Source: Haliclona indistincta
Lineage: Eukaryota; Porifera; Demospongiae; Haplosclerida; Chalinidae
Direction: 5' to 3'
Length of the DNA: 64,000 nucleotides
NCBI GenBank assembly: GCA_964017065.1
Contig: OZ024786.1
Location: 8,561,047 to 8,625,046 of the forward strand
Of this stretch, positions 11,389-34,848 are shown piece by piece (positions within the stretch are counted from its first letter, which is position 1; each line of letters opens with the position of its first letter). Both the position numbers and the translations under genes were made by a program. Below the pieces are notes generated by a model. It worked only from the letters and a program-made list of their open reading frames with translations. It was not told where the DNA came from and made no database searches.

Positions 11389-12648
11389 CTACTGTTGTCC
11401 ATAGTCATATTCTAATCCAATTGGTGTCATCTTTTCTGCAACTAGCTTGTCCATTCTAGCTGACTGGTCAGCAGTAAAGTGATTCCTCCAATCTCCAACA
11501 ATCCCTTTACGGATGAATTGATTTTCGAATACTTTCAGAGCAGTTTTGTTAACTGCATCGTTCTGTTTCATGGAAGCAAATGTGCACCGCTCAGTTATTT
11601 TGTCAAGTTCTGCATCTGCCAAGTCATGACCCAAGAAAGAAGCTATTATTTTAATGCATTTCCTCGAATCAGCCTTCATTTCTTCATAGCACACAACTAG
11701 TATATTTGAATCACCTGAGAGAACAAGATATGTGCAATGTAAATGTCTGATACAATAATAATATTATGCATGTGTTGATGAAAAGTAAGGTGGCCAGGAG
11801 TAAAATGGAACATAATTTAAACTAAAATAATTATTGTGTTCCACGCTTTTTAGGAATTTTCAAAATGTGCACTTTTTAGTAACACAGTACCGAAAGCTTT
11901 TATAGTGATTCTGCATGTGCACACATAGATAATATAAGACACCAAAGGCGACTTGCAGGATATATAGCATATGAGAGCATACAAGTTACCTTGGTTTACC
12001 TTTGTGCTTCCACCATTCTGTGTGGTGTTCAAATATTGATCCAGTAGATATTTCATCATTGATGAACATTTCAAAGTAAGCCTCCCATGAAATAGGGCCC
12101 CTAAACAATTGAGTGTGATAGTAGTATGACACTGCTGTATCCTTTGGATTGCGATACACAAAGATGTACTTTGCAGGACTGTCGGCTGTGAGACCAGGCA
12201 TTAGTGTATAGGGGAGATGACTTTTAAACATCCTGGCTCCTTCACAGCTTGCAGAATATTGCTATTGATTGATTAAAAGTGCAATGAGTACTATTTAAAT
12301 GCTAGCATTCACCTCAACTTCAGCTACTGAGAATTGTTCATACCACAGCCACTTATCGTCTAGATCTTGTCCGTCGTCCTCTCCATTATTCTTGATGAGA
12401 GACACAATATGCTGCACCCAGGTGGTACCACTCTTTGGATAGCTAGCAACAAACACATCACTTGGTTTAGGAACGAAGACGCGCTGTAACTCTCGGAAAC
12501 CGTCAACGGAGACACCAGGGAAAAGAAATCGTTCTTCTCTTGAATTTGGAGGTGGCGGTTTGACTGTCTGAATGCCTTGATCACGCATTCGCTTAAACTC
12601 TGCTAATATGCCGTGCAGCTTCTTCTTTGTGGTGGGCATGCCATCCAT
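11389..12648 (-). CDS. Cytosolic sulfotransferase C (SULT family), 3 exons
   Basis: Exons 12648-12313, 12261-12000 and 11714-11389 encode about 307 residues with all SULT signatures: YPKSGTTW, KSHLP, RNPKDTAVS and RKGIVGDWRN. Exon 1 shares VFVPKPSDVFVASYPKSG with gene A, while exon 3 is closer to B, so exchange between paralogues is possible. The ATG at 12648 opens MDGMPTTKKKL, parallel to MAGVPTTKKKL of gene B, which supports the start. Its 5' end faces SIN3, 323 bases away. It appears functional. Confidence 0.93.
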
Positions 12649-12971
12649 GGCGCTTGCAAGAGAACTTCACGAGTCTGAGCGAGTTAGGATGATAATGATT
12701 GTGAGAAGACCACGCCTACTTCTACTACTGTCTCTAGTTTTGAAGTGTGTGACTGACCGGCCGCTGACGACTGGTTGTGCGTGAGCGTGCCTGCGTGTTC
12801 AGACCACCCTACAAGTTGAACAGCAGGTACGGAGGTCTGACGTTAGTCACCAGGTTATCAATGTGGTAGGTAGTTATTTATATTTTGCTGCTAAACAAGA
12901 GAATTTCTTCGATGTTCTAATTATTGCACACTATAAAATAACTTGTTGGTTTCTAATTTGCTAGTGACATC
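12649..12971. promoter_or_regulatory. Shared intergenic region, sulfotransferase C / SIN3
   Basis: The start codons of two divergent genes are 323 bases apart, so this stretch must hold both promoters and both 5' leaders. It is GC-richer than its surroundings around 12740-12830. I see no clear TATA box in a sensible position for either gene. Bidirectional use is inference from layout. Confidence 0.6.
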
Positions 12972-24977
<12,006 letters not shown>

Positions 24978-25309
24978 TGAGCATGCCTATTATTAATACT
25001 CATACTTTTACACTTTGCACACATGCATGCATACATGTTCATTTTGATAATTGTCTGCAAAGGCTTACTTTGTGCTATAATGGGACAAATTTATGATAAT
25101 GGATTCACAGTGTTCGCTGTAGTAGGTATGATAGTTTGAATTATGATAATTCGTGAGTAAAGTACAGCCCATAAGACAGTCAATATCTTTTAAGTGTTAA
25201 CAAAATAATGTCAGGAATTTTCACAAAGTCATGCTTGAATGAGTGGTCATGGTATTTATCATGTCATTAATATGCCTTCAGTTTGCTAGAAAGATCTGTG
25301 TATTGTGTA
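24978..25309. other. Convergent 3' spacer, SIN3 / monooxygenase-like gene
   Basis: This is 332 bases between the stop codons of two converging genes. It must hold both 3' ends. AT-rich, no other feature seen. Confidence 0.6.
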
Positions 25310-28206
25310 TTATGCGTTGTCCGTTTCAGTCTTCTCATTGATGAGCTCATGGCTTCTACATAATGTTGATAAAACTAATAATTTCAATAGTACAATATTG
25401 CTTACCCATCAGGTACTTTAGAATTGAATGGTTTAAACTTCCACAGTATATAGATTGCTCCAACGATACCCACAGTTAGAACACCTGCAACAGCAACTAT
25501 TGCGATGATCGTGCCAACAGTGATGCCGGCAATTTGTTCTGGAGCTAAAGCACCAAGAGCTTGCAATCGATTGCAGCAAGACATAGGTCTAGTATTAGTG
25601 CATTGGTCTGGTGCCTCATAACGACAATCAATAGTAGGCTGTGTCATATTGAACTCAACAAAGGCACTTCCATTCTGCAAGGAGCTAGAGTTATAAAAAC
25701 TGAAGTACTCACTAGTCTTTGCTCACCGGGTGGGCTTGGTCATACCAACAGTAGCCATTGACTATTTCAGCTGTCTGTATGGCTTCTTGAAAGTCTGTTA
25801 TGTTCTCCTGTGACCATTGAATACGATTAAAAGCATCAGCAGCTCCATCAGAATTGAAAAAAGTGAGATGTGACAATGCAGCTTGTACTTCCTCTTCCCT
25901 AGATATTATAGATATTTGGTGTTATGATAAAATATACTACTTACGTAAAATATTGGTTTAGAAAAGGTGCAAATGTGGATTCTGCGTGAGCATATGTTCC
26001 ACAGTATGTGAGGTGCCTCTTGGGATAGTAATTGAATGAGACATAACAAGCTTCATCTCTTCGGCTTAATCCACCCTATAGCAGTCACATGAAAGTTACA
26101 ATACACACGTTAGAAGTAGTATATAAGCATACCAGTGTTACTCCTCTGCGGTTGGCTTGCTTACTGTCATAAACACAAGTTACTGATATTGTGTCGTCCT
26201 GTTGTGATAAAGGCAGCATCATAATCTATAACATCATGCTCATTTTGTACATGCAAAATAATTATTTAATCAAGAGCAACTAAATTACAAATTATATTAC
26301 AATTAAATTACAATTATATTATAGCAATACTGTTGCATAGCTGACCTTTTGTAGAACAACAGGCCTCTGAAGGTTAGTAGTTTCCTGTTGTAAAATGGAG
26401 ATGGAGCAATTTATGATTATTAAGGCGTTAAGCACACACTTGAAATTGAAAGTCAAAGTTCAAGTTTTGATCAATAGGCTTTAGTTCTTCATTAGCATCG
26501 CATTCTCCAGCTGGTCGATTATGATGAGCAATACTTGCTTTACCTAACAATTGCATGTTAAACAACTGACACACATGCAGTTTTCATTAGCATGAGAAAA
26601 TTAGTGCCTCGTGATCACAGTAGTCTTACCAAGAATATTCGAGTGATGAAATGATGAAAAGATAGTCAATCCCTCTTCGGGAAATGTCTGTTACAATCGA
26701 TTGTTTCACTTCTGCACTATTATTATGTATAAGTATTACTAACCTCATCATGACATCTGTTGGGACATGTTGTTGTAATGTTGAACTGTTCAGCATTTGG
26801 TGGAATTATCAATGTTAGGAAAGGAAATGTGTTGTATTCCACTGTCATTGTTCCAGCAATATTTGATGGTGGCTGTTGTGTGTAGAAATACATCATGCCT
26901 GAGCTGTCTAATATTCCTGTGCATAAAGATTGTGATGAACATTGTTATAGTGAGAGAATTATATAGTACATATTATACCTGAGTCCAGGTTTGGATTGTC
27001 GTAATGTACCTCCATAAACAAACGTTGATTAGGCTGAAGATTAATGTGCAGAGCAACATCTTCAGGGAATGTATAGGTCTACGTAGATCGACCAGCTATG
27101 AACCTAAACGTCATTTTAAAAACTCAGAAACGTACCCCTCCACCTCTACTCCAACCAGGTAAATCATCTCCATAGTAACACAACCAAGCTAGTGCACCGC
27201 AAGGACCGTCAGATAAACTGAATGAAGCGTCCACATAGGATGGACAGACGGAGAGAACAATGTGCTGGATGTACTTAGCACTCTCTGGTGTAACGAGTGG
27301 TGAAGCCTGTAAGTTTTAATATAATTACAGTTCTGTGAAATAAAGTTATGACCTTGTAAATGTAGATGTCCCCTGTACGTGGGACATTGTGCTCTTGATA
27401 GCTACACCAGTAAGTGAATTCCGTGTTATTAGGTATCAGCACCTACACAGTCATAACAATTTTTTATTGTGGCTAACAATCCTGTAATAGTAGTACCTTA
27501 TCATTTCTGACAGTGAAGTTAGCTGAATCTGAAGGAACATGTCGTTCATTTTGCAGTCCACCAAGAAAGTTCAAGCTTTTTGTTCCACTTTTTGTGTGCA
27601 TTGGAAATCGTCCAGTTGGACTGATAGGGTCGTCTGGATAGTAGCTCCAAATAACTCGAGATGTTTGAGACTTTAATAGTAGTATGAGTTACAATAGGAT
27701 CATATATCTCATGAATACTTACATTTCCTATTTCAAGATCTCTGTTGTCACAGCTGGAGAAGCTGCGCCAAAACCTCAACACAGTGAAGCCATTTTCTTC
27801 TTCTCCTTGCAACAGGATCCAACTTTGTTGATCATCGATTGTAGGCGTTTCGTGCCGCTCAGCATAACGATCCTTAAAAAATAATGTGAATGTACTATCA
27901 TTACATGGAAACTATAATTTTATCTACCTGCAAAAATACTCTTTGGTTGCTGTCCACCCATCCTATCACCACATCGGATTGTGGCATCTTCCCATCAGGA
28001 GACAACCCAAAACCAACCCATCCAGTGGTTCTGACGCGCACGGCAAAACTTATATTTTTAGTTGCAACGTCGAAGTTCCAATACAGAGTATAGTCGCCGT
28101 TTCCGTCCAACTGCGCATTGAAACGGTAGTCCTGTTGGAGATCGCATGTGCACCTTGAAAATGCTAGTGCCAGTACGAAAAGAATCGTTATCACGGGCGC
28201 GGACAT
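25310..28206 (-). CDS. DOMON / copper type II monooxygenase-like membrane protein (DBH/MOXD1 family)
   Basis: This multi-exon minus-strand gene has the domain order of dopamine beta-hydroxylase and MOXD1. It starts with a signal peptide (MSAPVITILFVLALAFS). A DOMON domain follows (about residues 25-180: NGDYTLYWNFD, GWVGFGLSPDGKM, SDVVIGWVD). Then come the N- and C-terminal copper monooxygenase halves (FTYWCSY, MEVHYDNP, NITTTCPNRC, RDEACYVSFNYYP). It ends with a hydrophobic segment (GTIIAIVAVAGVLTVGIVGA) and a short tail, SHELINEKTETDNA, in a small last exon. The start at 28206 is the Met just before the signal peptide; 28221 is also in frame. Several copper-ligand positions differ from the family (QH for HH, HHS for HTH, Ala for the CuB Met), so it may not be a working hydroxylase. 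It converges on SIN3. Confidence 0.85.
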
Positions 28207-28488
28207 TTTCAATCCAATCATAGACTGATATGATCCAATCATTGCGTTTTTGCTTATAGTCAGTGCATGCATGACGTAACGTCTGCCATGGGTGGGGCTC
28301 GTAAATTTATGTGAGTCGGACCTGCGGCTCCACGATGTATCTGCAAAACCACATGAGTTGTGCACAAAACCTATTATCTCAAAACAGCTAGTAAGTTAGA
28401 CTACTTGTTGAAAACAAAATGGTTCTAACACTAAAAAATGCGACCGAAACATATCCGATCAATCTACATAACATTTAAGATGTTTGTG

Positions 28489-31400
28489 TCAAACAGAAGC
28501 TGGAGATGACACTGGCTGTTGTTCATCACTAGGAAAGGAATTCAGTGCCTCAAAATGATGTTCTTCTTGATGGGAACTGTGTGTATTCAATGACAGCGAC
28601 GACGAAGAATTATTATCATCTTCATCTGCTACCACTTGAAGGATTGCATAACCTTTTTCATTTTTGTTGAATCCAAGCTTTCTCTTGATATTAATTTTTT
28701 GCCCAATGTGTAGTAACAAGATAAGTAAGCTTACTCCAAAAGTCATACAAACTGAAGCAATAGTTACACCTTGATAATTGGTTGAGTTGAGAGAAACGGC
28801 AGTAAGACCAGCTGTGCTTAAGAAAAATAAGTTTAGTAGAAAGAATAAATCAAATCCGCTCAGATAAATGTTCTTATAAACGCCATTCGTGAGATACCAA
28901 AATGAAAGAATTCCTACAACGACCGTAATAATGATGGTTGCATTAACAACAGCCAGCCTTCCCGAAGTAAAGGGCACAGTCAAAGCAATGATCAGTCGTA
29001 CTATCAAGGTCACTCCTGTCCAGAAGCAATACTTATTTTTGTAAGGACTGGTGTAAACATAAAACAACTTCCAAAACTTTGCAAAGAAATTCAACCTTTG
29101 TGAAGCGGCACATCTGTGGCTGTATTTTTCCAGTAGAGGAGTACACAGTACTAAACCAGGATAAGCTAGACTAAAAGCCAGAACAGTGCAAGAAAAGATA
29201 AGCAAAACAAGATGTTTACCCCTTCCGTACACAATGTTTCCATCTACACTCCATACATTAAGTACGTAATCATTGCAAGGTAACTGAGACATTTGAAATA
29301 CGTTAGTAGCAGCCAATAGGATTTTGTTGTAAGACATGAGAAACAGCATTGCCGTCGCTGGAACAGCATGAGAGCCAAAAAACCTGTTCAGTTTCACGGA
29401 ATATCGACAGCTGAAAAGAATGCATCCCATAATTATGAACAGGTAAGCAGGGAATGCAAACTGTAACCAAGCATACAAGTAGCCATCTAGTCCATCAAAT
29501 AAGCACACCTCAATGCCTAGATCAAGGTTGAGCCATGCGATGAACTGGCTCACTACAGGAACACTACCTTTTGGGAAGAAAAAAACTTCATTGAGCTTCA
29601 CGATATTAGCATAGAATAGTAATCCATTGATAGTTCCAACAGAGACACTTGAATTGAGGAACATTAATACAACCACTAATACTATTCCAATTAGAGCAAA
29701 CAATGGTATCAAGAAAAGATACCAGTTGGAGCAAATACCACAGCGGTTGGATCCCAGCATGATACTAAGGTGAGACTGACACTGTCCACAAAGCATGCCT
29801 GTTCTATTACCAACACACTGACGATCTGGTGCCATGATGTCAAAGGAGACATTGGATCGATTACAGTAGTCAAATGGGCAATTAGTAGTGCCAGTAATAC
29901 ACTGATGAGTGTTGTTGATGTAGGCAAACCAACTGTTGCCCGATCTCTGAAATTTGAACTGTTCAGCTAACACATTGCATTGGACGTTATTAATAACCAA
30001 GAATATTGAACAGTGACATTGCTGTACTATGGTCACGAAACCTATTGGACACTCAAGTATATCCACAGTAAGCGATAGTCCTAGGTTTTGTAGACCACCT
30101 TTCACCTTGATATCAACTAGTGCTGTTGTTGAAATTGGTTTTTGCATAAGTATATGAAGTTGAAAGCATCGAGTTGTCTCAACTTGTCCATAGTATCGAA
30201 CTAATGTTGCATGTCGAGCATTAACCTGCACAGCACCAGGACTTGTACCACCATAGTATCCTACTGTTGCTATTGCCATGGTGATCTCTAGTCCTGGATA
30301 TGCTTGTATATGATGTCTCCTAATAGAACAATCAGGTAAATTGATACTGTTACAAAAACAAACCATTATTGGATCAGAAGACATGGAAGAAAGTTTATCT
30401 GAGCTAGAAAATTGAAGAAAATTCATAAGAGGAGTGTCAAAGTACCACGAAGTTTCATTAGGATGTCCTACATGGGATATTAATACAGGATTTTGATTTC
30501 TCTCTGTAACACAGCCTATCAGTTTAGCACCGTATATATCAGCACCTCCTTTTCCTGCTCTATTCCCTGAAAACACTATCGAACTAGAATTGTCGTTAAA
30601 GTTCAACGAGCACTGTAAAAAAGAAGAAGCATCGATATGCAAAGAAGCTAGTTTCGATACCGGTACAACAAGAATTGCTCCACCATGATTCTCAACCGAA
30701 TTATTGAGCATAACCAATTTACCGGTGACTTTAATGGTGCCGGGTAATGACAGTGTGATACCAGCTCCCTCTGTGTATCTGTTGTTTTGTATCACATTGT
30801 GACCATAAAAGGTTACATTACTTTCAAGAATAGTGATACCAGTCATGTTGTTGTCAGATATAGTAGAGTCTTTTATGAAGCCATTGCCTTGGTATAATGT
30901 TATGACTGATTGACCACTTGTGTTGTTTAAGAAATTGGAGTTAGTAATAATCAAGCCATCTTGTTTATTTTGAGGCATTACTATTAAAAGAACTGAAGGC
31001 AAGTTGTAGCATTCCTGGAATAAGCAATTTTTGATAATTATTTGTTTCACTTTGTTTATTATAAAGCCTGCTACACGTTGGTTTGCAATTCTTACGCTTG
31101 TATTGGTTGCGGTCACTCTACTACAACCAGTTGTATGAACTGCTTGGCTTGATAAAGTTTTAGTGCTCATGATTGCAGAATCAATCAAAGAAACTGAAGT
31201 ATCTTGATTGTAACAAACTATAGCCAACTCATTTTCTACAAAGGTTGTGTCTTTGATAATGATGTTTGCCATTGTGTTAGATTCCAACATTATACCACCA
31301 GCATTATTATTGAAAATACAGTTTAGGATTCCGAGAAAGACATTGCCATTACCTCGAAAAAGTGCTGATAAGCTCCTAATTTTGTTGTGTGACAAAATCA

Positions 31401-32118
31401 AATGACTTAAGACTATTCGAACTGGAACATTTGAGAAAGTCTTCAATTGAATACTTCCTCCAAAGCAGTTGGTAATGTTGGAAGAGCGAAGATCTATTGT
31501 ATAGTTGCCAAGTTCGTGATGATTTTGATCATAGGATACAAATACCGCTCCACCTCCAGAATTCGAACTGGTTTCTGAATCATAGTAGGAGCAGTTCATG
31601 ATTATCACATCACCACAATTAAGAATTCTAAGTCCATGTCCTGACATGAATTGTATGGAATTTTTTTCAAATACTAGCTGTTGAGAGTTAGTAAATTGAA
31701 AGACTTGTTGAAGATTATTCCCACAGTTAGTGACTGTAAGACCTTGAATAGTAATGCTAGTACCAGTATTGAAGATAAAGCCACCTCTTCCTTTAGTACA
31801 GTTGATAATGACAGTTGACTGCATCACAGTTTCTTCAGGTCCTGCTACCGGCCATTGACCTTGCCCTTTTAGAGTCAGGTTGTGTGTATTGTTGACTTGT
31901 ATTATATCTGTGCTGTCTAAGTTGTGCTGACCTTCCAAAAAGATGAAAGTGGTATTTGAAGTGAAGTAGAAATCAGGATGAGAGATGTAATGGGAAAGGT
32001 TATGGCATATCTGTTCAGGGTCACATAGCTGATCTGTCCTGACATAGTAAGAATTAGTGGCATTGAAGGCAGTGAGAGGAACAGCTAACAACAGTAGCAG
32101 CACGAGTGGTGCTGCCAT
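28489..32118 (-). CDS. Right-handed beta-helix protein with multi-pass C-terminal membrane domain, 1209 aa
   Basis: A single uninterrupted frame. It opens with a signal peptide (MAAPLVLLLLLAVPLTAF). A long extracellular part, about residues 50-600, is rich in short repeats with Asn ladders (NNTHNLTLKGQG, TNCGNN, NNAGGIMLESN). This is typical of parallel beta-helix (pectate-lyase-like) folds, with many N-x-S/T sites. A Cys-rich stretch (C--C/CGQCQ/CGIC) at about 690-797 precedes the membrane. Hydrophobic segments start at residue 798 (WYLFLIPLFALIGIVLVVVL) and make about eight spans to about 1137. A Ser/Glu/His-rich cytosolic tail of about 70 residues follows. I know such proteins as an expanded, uncharacterised family in sponges and other invertebrates. 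Function is unknown; a surface receptor or adhesion role is possible. Lack of introns contrasts with its neighbours. Its 5' end was duplicated at 34.85 kb. Confidence 0.85.
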   Translation of the reverse strand: MAAPLVLLLLLAVPLTAFNATNSYYVRTDQLCDPEQICHNLSHYISHPDFYFTSNTTFIFLEGQHNLDSTDIIQVNNTHNLTLKGQGQWPVAGPEETVMQSTVIINCTKGRGGFIFNTGTSITIQGLTVTNCGNNLQQVFQFTNSQQLVFEKNSIQFMSGHGLRILNCGDVIIMNCSYYDSETSSNSGGGAVFVSYDQNHHELGNYTIDLRSSNITNCFGGSIQLKTFSNVPVRIVLSHLILSHNKIRSLSALFRGNGNVFLGILNCIFNNNAGGIMLESNTMANIIIKDTTFVENELAIVCYNQDTSVSLIDSAIMSTKTLSSQAVHTTGCSRVTATNTSVRIANQRVAGFIINKVKQIIIKNCLFQECYNLPSVLLIVMPQNKQDGLIITNSNFLNNTSGQSVITLYQGNGFIKDSTISDNNMTGITILESNVTFYGHNVIQNNRYTEGAGITLSLPGTIKVTGKLVMLNNSVENHGGAILVVPVSKLASLHIDASSFLQCSLNFNDNSSSIVFSGNRAGKGGADIYGAKLIGCVTERNQNPVLISHVGHPNETSWYFDTPLMNFLQFSSSDKLSSMSSDPIMVCFCNSINLPDCSIRRHHIQAYPGLEITMAIATVGYYGGTSPGAVQVNARHATLVRYYGQVETTRCFQLHILMQKPISTTALVDIKVKGGLQNLGLSLTVDILECPIGFVTIVQQCHCSIFLVINNVQCNVLAEQFKFQRSGNSWFAYINNTHQCITGTTNCPFDYCNRSNVSFDIMAPDRQCVGNRTGMLCGQCQSHLSIMLGSNRCGICSNWYLFLIPLFALIGIVLVVVLMFLNSSVSVGTINGLLFYANIVKLNEVFFFPKGSVPVVSQFIAWLNLDLGIEVCLFDGLDGYLYAWLQFAFPAYLFIIMGCILFSCRYSVKLNRFFGSHAVPATAMLFLMSYNKILLAATNVFQMSQLPCNDYVLNVWSVDGNIVYGRGKHLVLLIFSCTVLAFSLAYPGLVLCTPLLEKYSHRCAASQRLNFFAKFWKLFYVYTSPYKNKYCFWTGVTLIVRLIIALTVPFTSGRLAVVNATIIITVVVGILSFWYLTNGVYKNIYLSGFDLFFLLNLFFLSTAGLTAVSLNSTNYQGVTIASVCMTFGVSLLILLLHIGQKINIKRKLGFNKNEKGYAILQVVADEDDNNSSSSLSLNTHSSHQEEHHFEALNSFPSDEQQPVSSPASV

Positions 32119-32400
32119 TCTCTGCCGGTCTAAAATTGTATTGTCTAAAATTGTATTGTCTAAAATTGTATTGTCGACAATTATTCACCACAGGAAATTG
32201 TTCAGACTATACATTATGTACATGTATAGAAAACATAATTTCGAGGTTCACCACATACATATCCTGTGGTCAATTAGCCTCAATGATGTTACTCAACTAC
32301 TCAATGGGGGGGGGGGTTAGGAAGCAGTCATTCAGTATGATTGGGTAGTCAAAATTTATACAACTATACATACATTTTGGTAATTGCCCTACTAGTAGAG

Positions 32401-34372
32401 GCCCTGACTAAGATTTGTATGCATTTAATTTAGGAGAGGATAACTCAACTGTTTTAGGGTAATTTGACCCCAAGGAATAAGATGTGATATGTGCCAAATT
32501 GTCTATCCGCTGCGAAATACCCGAAAAAGACCACGCCCTTTTAATCGGCAGTGTCACTAACAATAATTGCCCTATCTTCTTAACCATTTTTAGTAACCTA
32601 CTTTCTAGCAAATGTTCTAAGGTAATATGACCCTAAGGATTGTATTGGGATGTGTGCCAAAACCAATATTCACTGCATAAAGCAAACAAAATGGCTACAG
32701 CTTTTTCAGCAATGCATCTCTATTTTAAAGAGTTTCATACTTTAAGATTCTGATGGTTTGAAAACAGTACAAGTGCAGGGTACTACCAACAAAAATACAC
32801 AATTTATTAACTTGAGGAGTCACTTAAATATAAAGTTAGGCAGTATTTAGTATTACAAAAATGATGTTCACAAAAAGTAAGTTATTCAGAGATAGGGTTT
32901 TTGCAGGATTCACCTCCTTTATACTTGCAGTATTTGCAACACTTGATTCTAGTTACCCTGCAGCGGCATATCCATTCTTGTGGGCACATTTACCACATGT
33001 ACAAGGATCGGGAAGGTCTTCAGGCTTGGAGGTAACAATACCAGGAACTATTAAATTTTCTTTGTGAAACCATACGACTCAGCATTCATTTCTAAACTAT
33101 CTTTAAGTGGGGCTTGTATCCATAGCTGTTGTTGATAATATGACCTTTGAATATGCTTTCTTGCATTGGCTGATGTGCAGGGAATTTTCTCAAAGTCCAT
33201 TTTGAGGGAATTGTTATTAAAAGCAGCAAGACGCAGGTCATCAAATGTTTCCAAGTCTTTGTTGGCTTGAGACACCTTACTACAGTACTGGGGACAAGCT
33301 TAGAAGGTGTCTCCCTGCACTCAGTGCTCTGACTGGATGTGATACAACTAGCAAGATTTCTACGAAGCATGCAGCAATGAAAGCTATCTACAACAATTTA
33401 ACACTGATACAGAACTTTAAATCTTTAACAACTCAGAGTTGACAGAGAGCATGATACAGATGCAGAAAATTATCTAGTAAGGTGTCCCGAGCCAAAAAAA
33501 GACTTGGAAACATTGATGACTTGGTCTTGCTGCTTTTAATAGCAATTCCCTCAAATGGACTTTGAGGAAATTCCCTGCACATCAGCCAATGCAAGAAAGC
33601 ATATTCAAAGGGCATAATTTATTATCAACAACAGCTGTGGATACAAGCCCCACTTAAAGATGGTTTAGAAATGAACGCTGAGTCGTATGGTTTCACAAAG
33701 AAAATTTAATAGTTCCTGGTATTGTTACCTCCAAGCCTGAAGACCTTCCCGATTCTTGTACATGTGGTAAATGTGCCCACAAGAATGAATATGTCGCTGC
33801 AGGGTAGCTGGAATCAAGTGTTGCAAATACTGCAAGTATAAAGGAGGTAAATCCTGCAAAAACCCTATCACTGAATAACTTACTTTTTGTGAACATCCTT
33901 TTTGCAATACTAAATACTGCCTAAGTTTATATTTAAGTGACTCCTCAAGTTAATAAATTGTGTCTTTTTGTTGGTAATACCCTGTACTTGTACTGTTTTC
34001 AAACCATCAGAATCTTAAAAATTAATATTAAACTCTTTAAAATAGACATGTTAGTGCATTGCTGAAAAAGCTGTAGCCAAATTTTGTTTGCTTTTTGCAG
34101 TGAATATTGGTTTTGGCACACATCCCAATACAGTCCTTAGGGTCATACTACCTTAGAACATTTGCTATAAAGTAAATTACTAAAATGATTAAGAAGATAG
34201 GCAATTATTGTTAATGACACTGCCGATAAAAAAGGCGTGGTCATTTTTGGGTACATGCATTTTGCAGCGGATAGACAATTTGGCACATATCACATCTTAT
34301 TCCTTGGGGTCAAATTACCCTAAAACAGTTGAGTTATCCTCTCCTAAATTAAATGCTTTTAGTCAAGGACTT
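32401..34372. mobile_element. Foldback (palindromic) transposon remnant, about 2 kb
   Basis: Two arms (about 32401-33265 and 33495-34372) are reverse complements; for example, GTCTATCCGCTGC at 32500 pairs with GCAGCGGATAGAC at 34260. A roughly 230-base loop lies between them. Both arms carry the 3' end of the same transposon-type gene, read outward from the loop on opposite strands. The element sits between the beta-helix gene and the LRAT block. I infer that it formed by inverted duplication of the gene's 3' end. Confidence 0.8.
33245..33900 (+). pseudogene. Relic of an uncharacterised transposon-borne gene (ALTGCDTT family)
   Basis: The loop encodes CLPALSALTGCDTTSKISTK in frame from about 33300. 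That phrase (ALTGCDTTS) is common in repeated hypothetical ORFs of sponges, hydroids and other invertebrates. The right arm continues the gene with stops and frameshifts (DFEEIPCTSANARKHIQR; a CTCGKCAHKN-like Cys cluster). The left arm has a less damaged inverted copy of the same end, minus strand 33275-33051 (KMDFEKIPCTSANARKHIQR). It is not expressed as a whole protein. Confidence 0.65.
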
Positions 34373-34519
34373 GACTATACGGTTTATACAATGTTATTAG
34401 TTTCCTAATTAAATTTTGGTCAAGTCATTATTAGCATACAAACAAGGGCTGCTTGCTGCACAAAGATTGAGCTACTATTTTGTCCGGTAAGAAATCTGAC
34501 TGACTATAGTTGAGTAAGT

Positions 34520-34632
34520 AGGGTTCTGCTGTGATATGCCTCAATTTGAAGTAGGAGACATTATTCGCTATTGTTGGGGTTTGCTACGGGTGTAGTCGGT
34601 GCTGGCTTAGGACTTGGTATAACTATGATAGC
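34520..34632 (+). pseudogene. Internally deleted copy of the LRAT gene
   Basis: 34520-34561 matches the first codons of the LRAT gene at 35251 (CTGTGATATGCCTCAATTTG onward). It then jumps directly to sequence matching about 35825-35885, close to the gene's 3' end. The catalytic centre is lost. The upstream 34375-34520 also matches 35108-35250, so this is a copy of promoter and gene. Confidence 0.85.
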
Positions 34633-34848
34633 ATCAGCCAGCATCAGTCCAACCACAAGATCCATCCACTTGTGTTTCGGGAATTTGTGTTTCAGGAGCT
34701 TGTGTAAATTGTGTCAGAATCAGCTGTTAGAGACAGTAGAGAGGTAAACATCACATAATTCACATTGCATTATCAGTACGGCTACATTCATTTATTCAAC
34801 TCATGAGTCATGTGTGTTGTTACAGAATGTGAACCCATTGACATCCCA

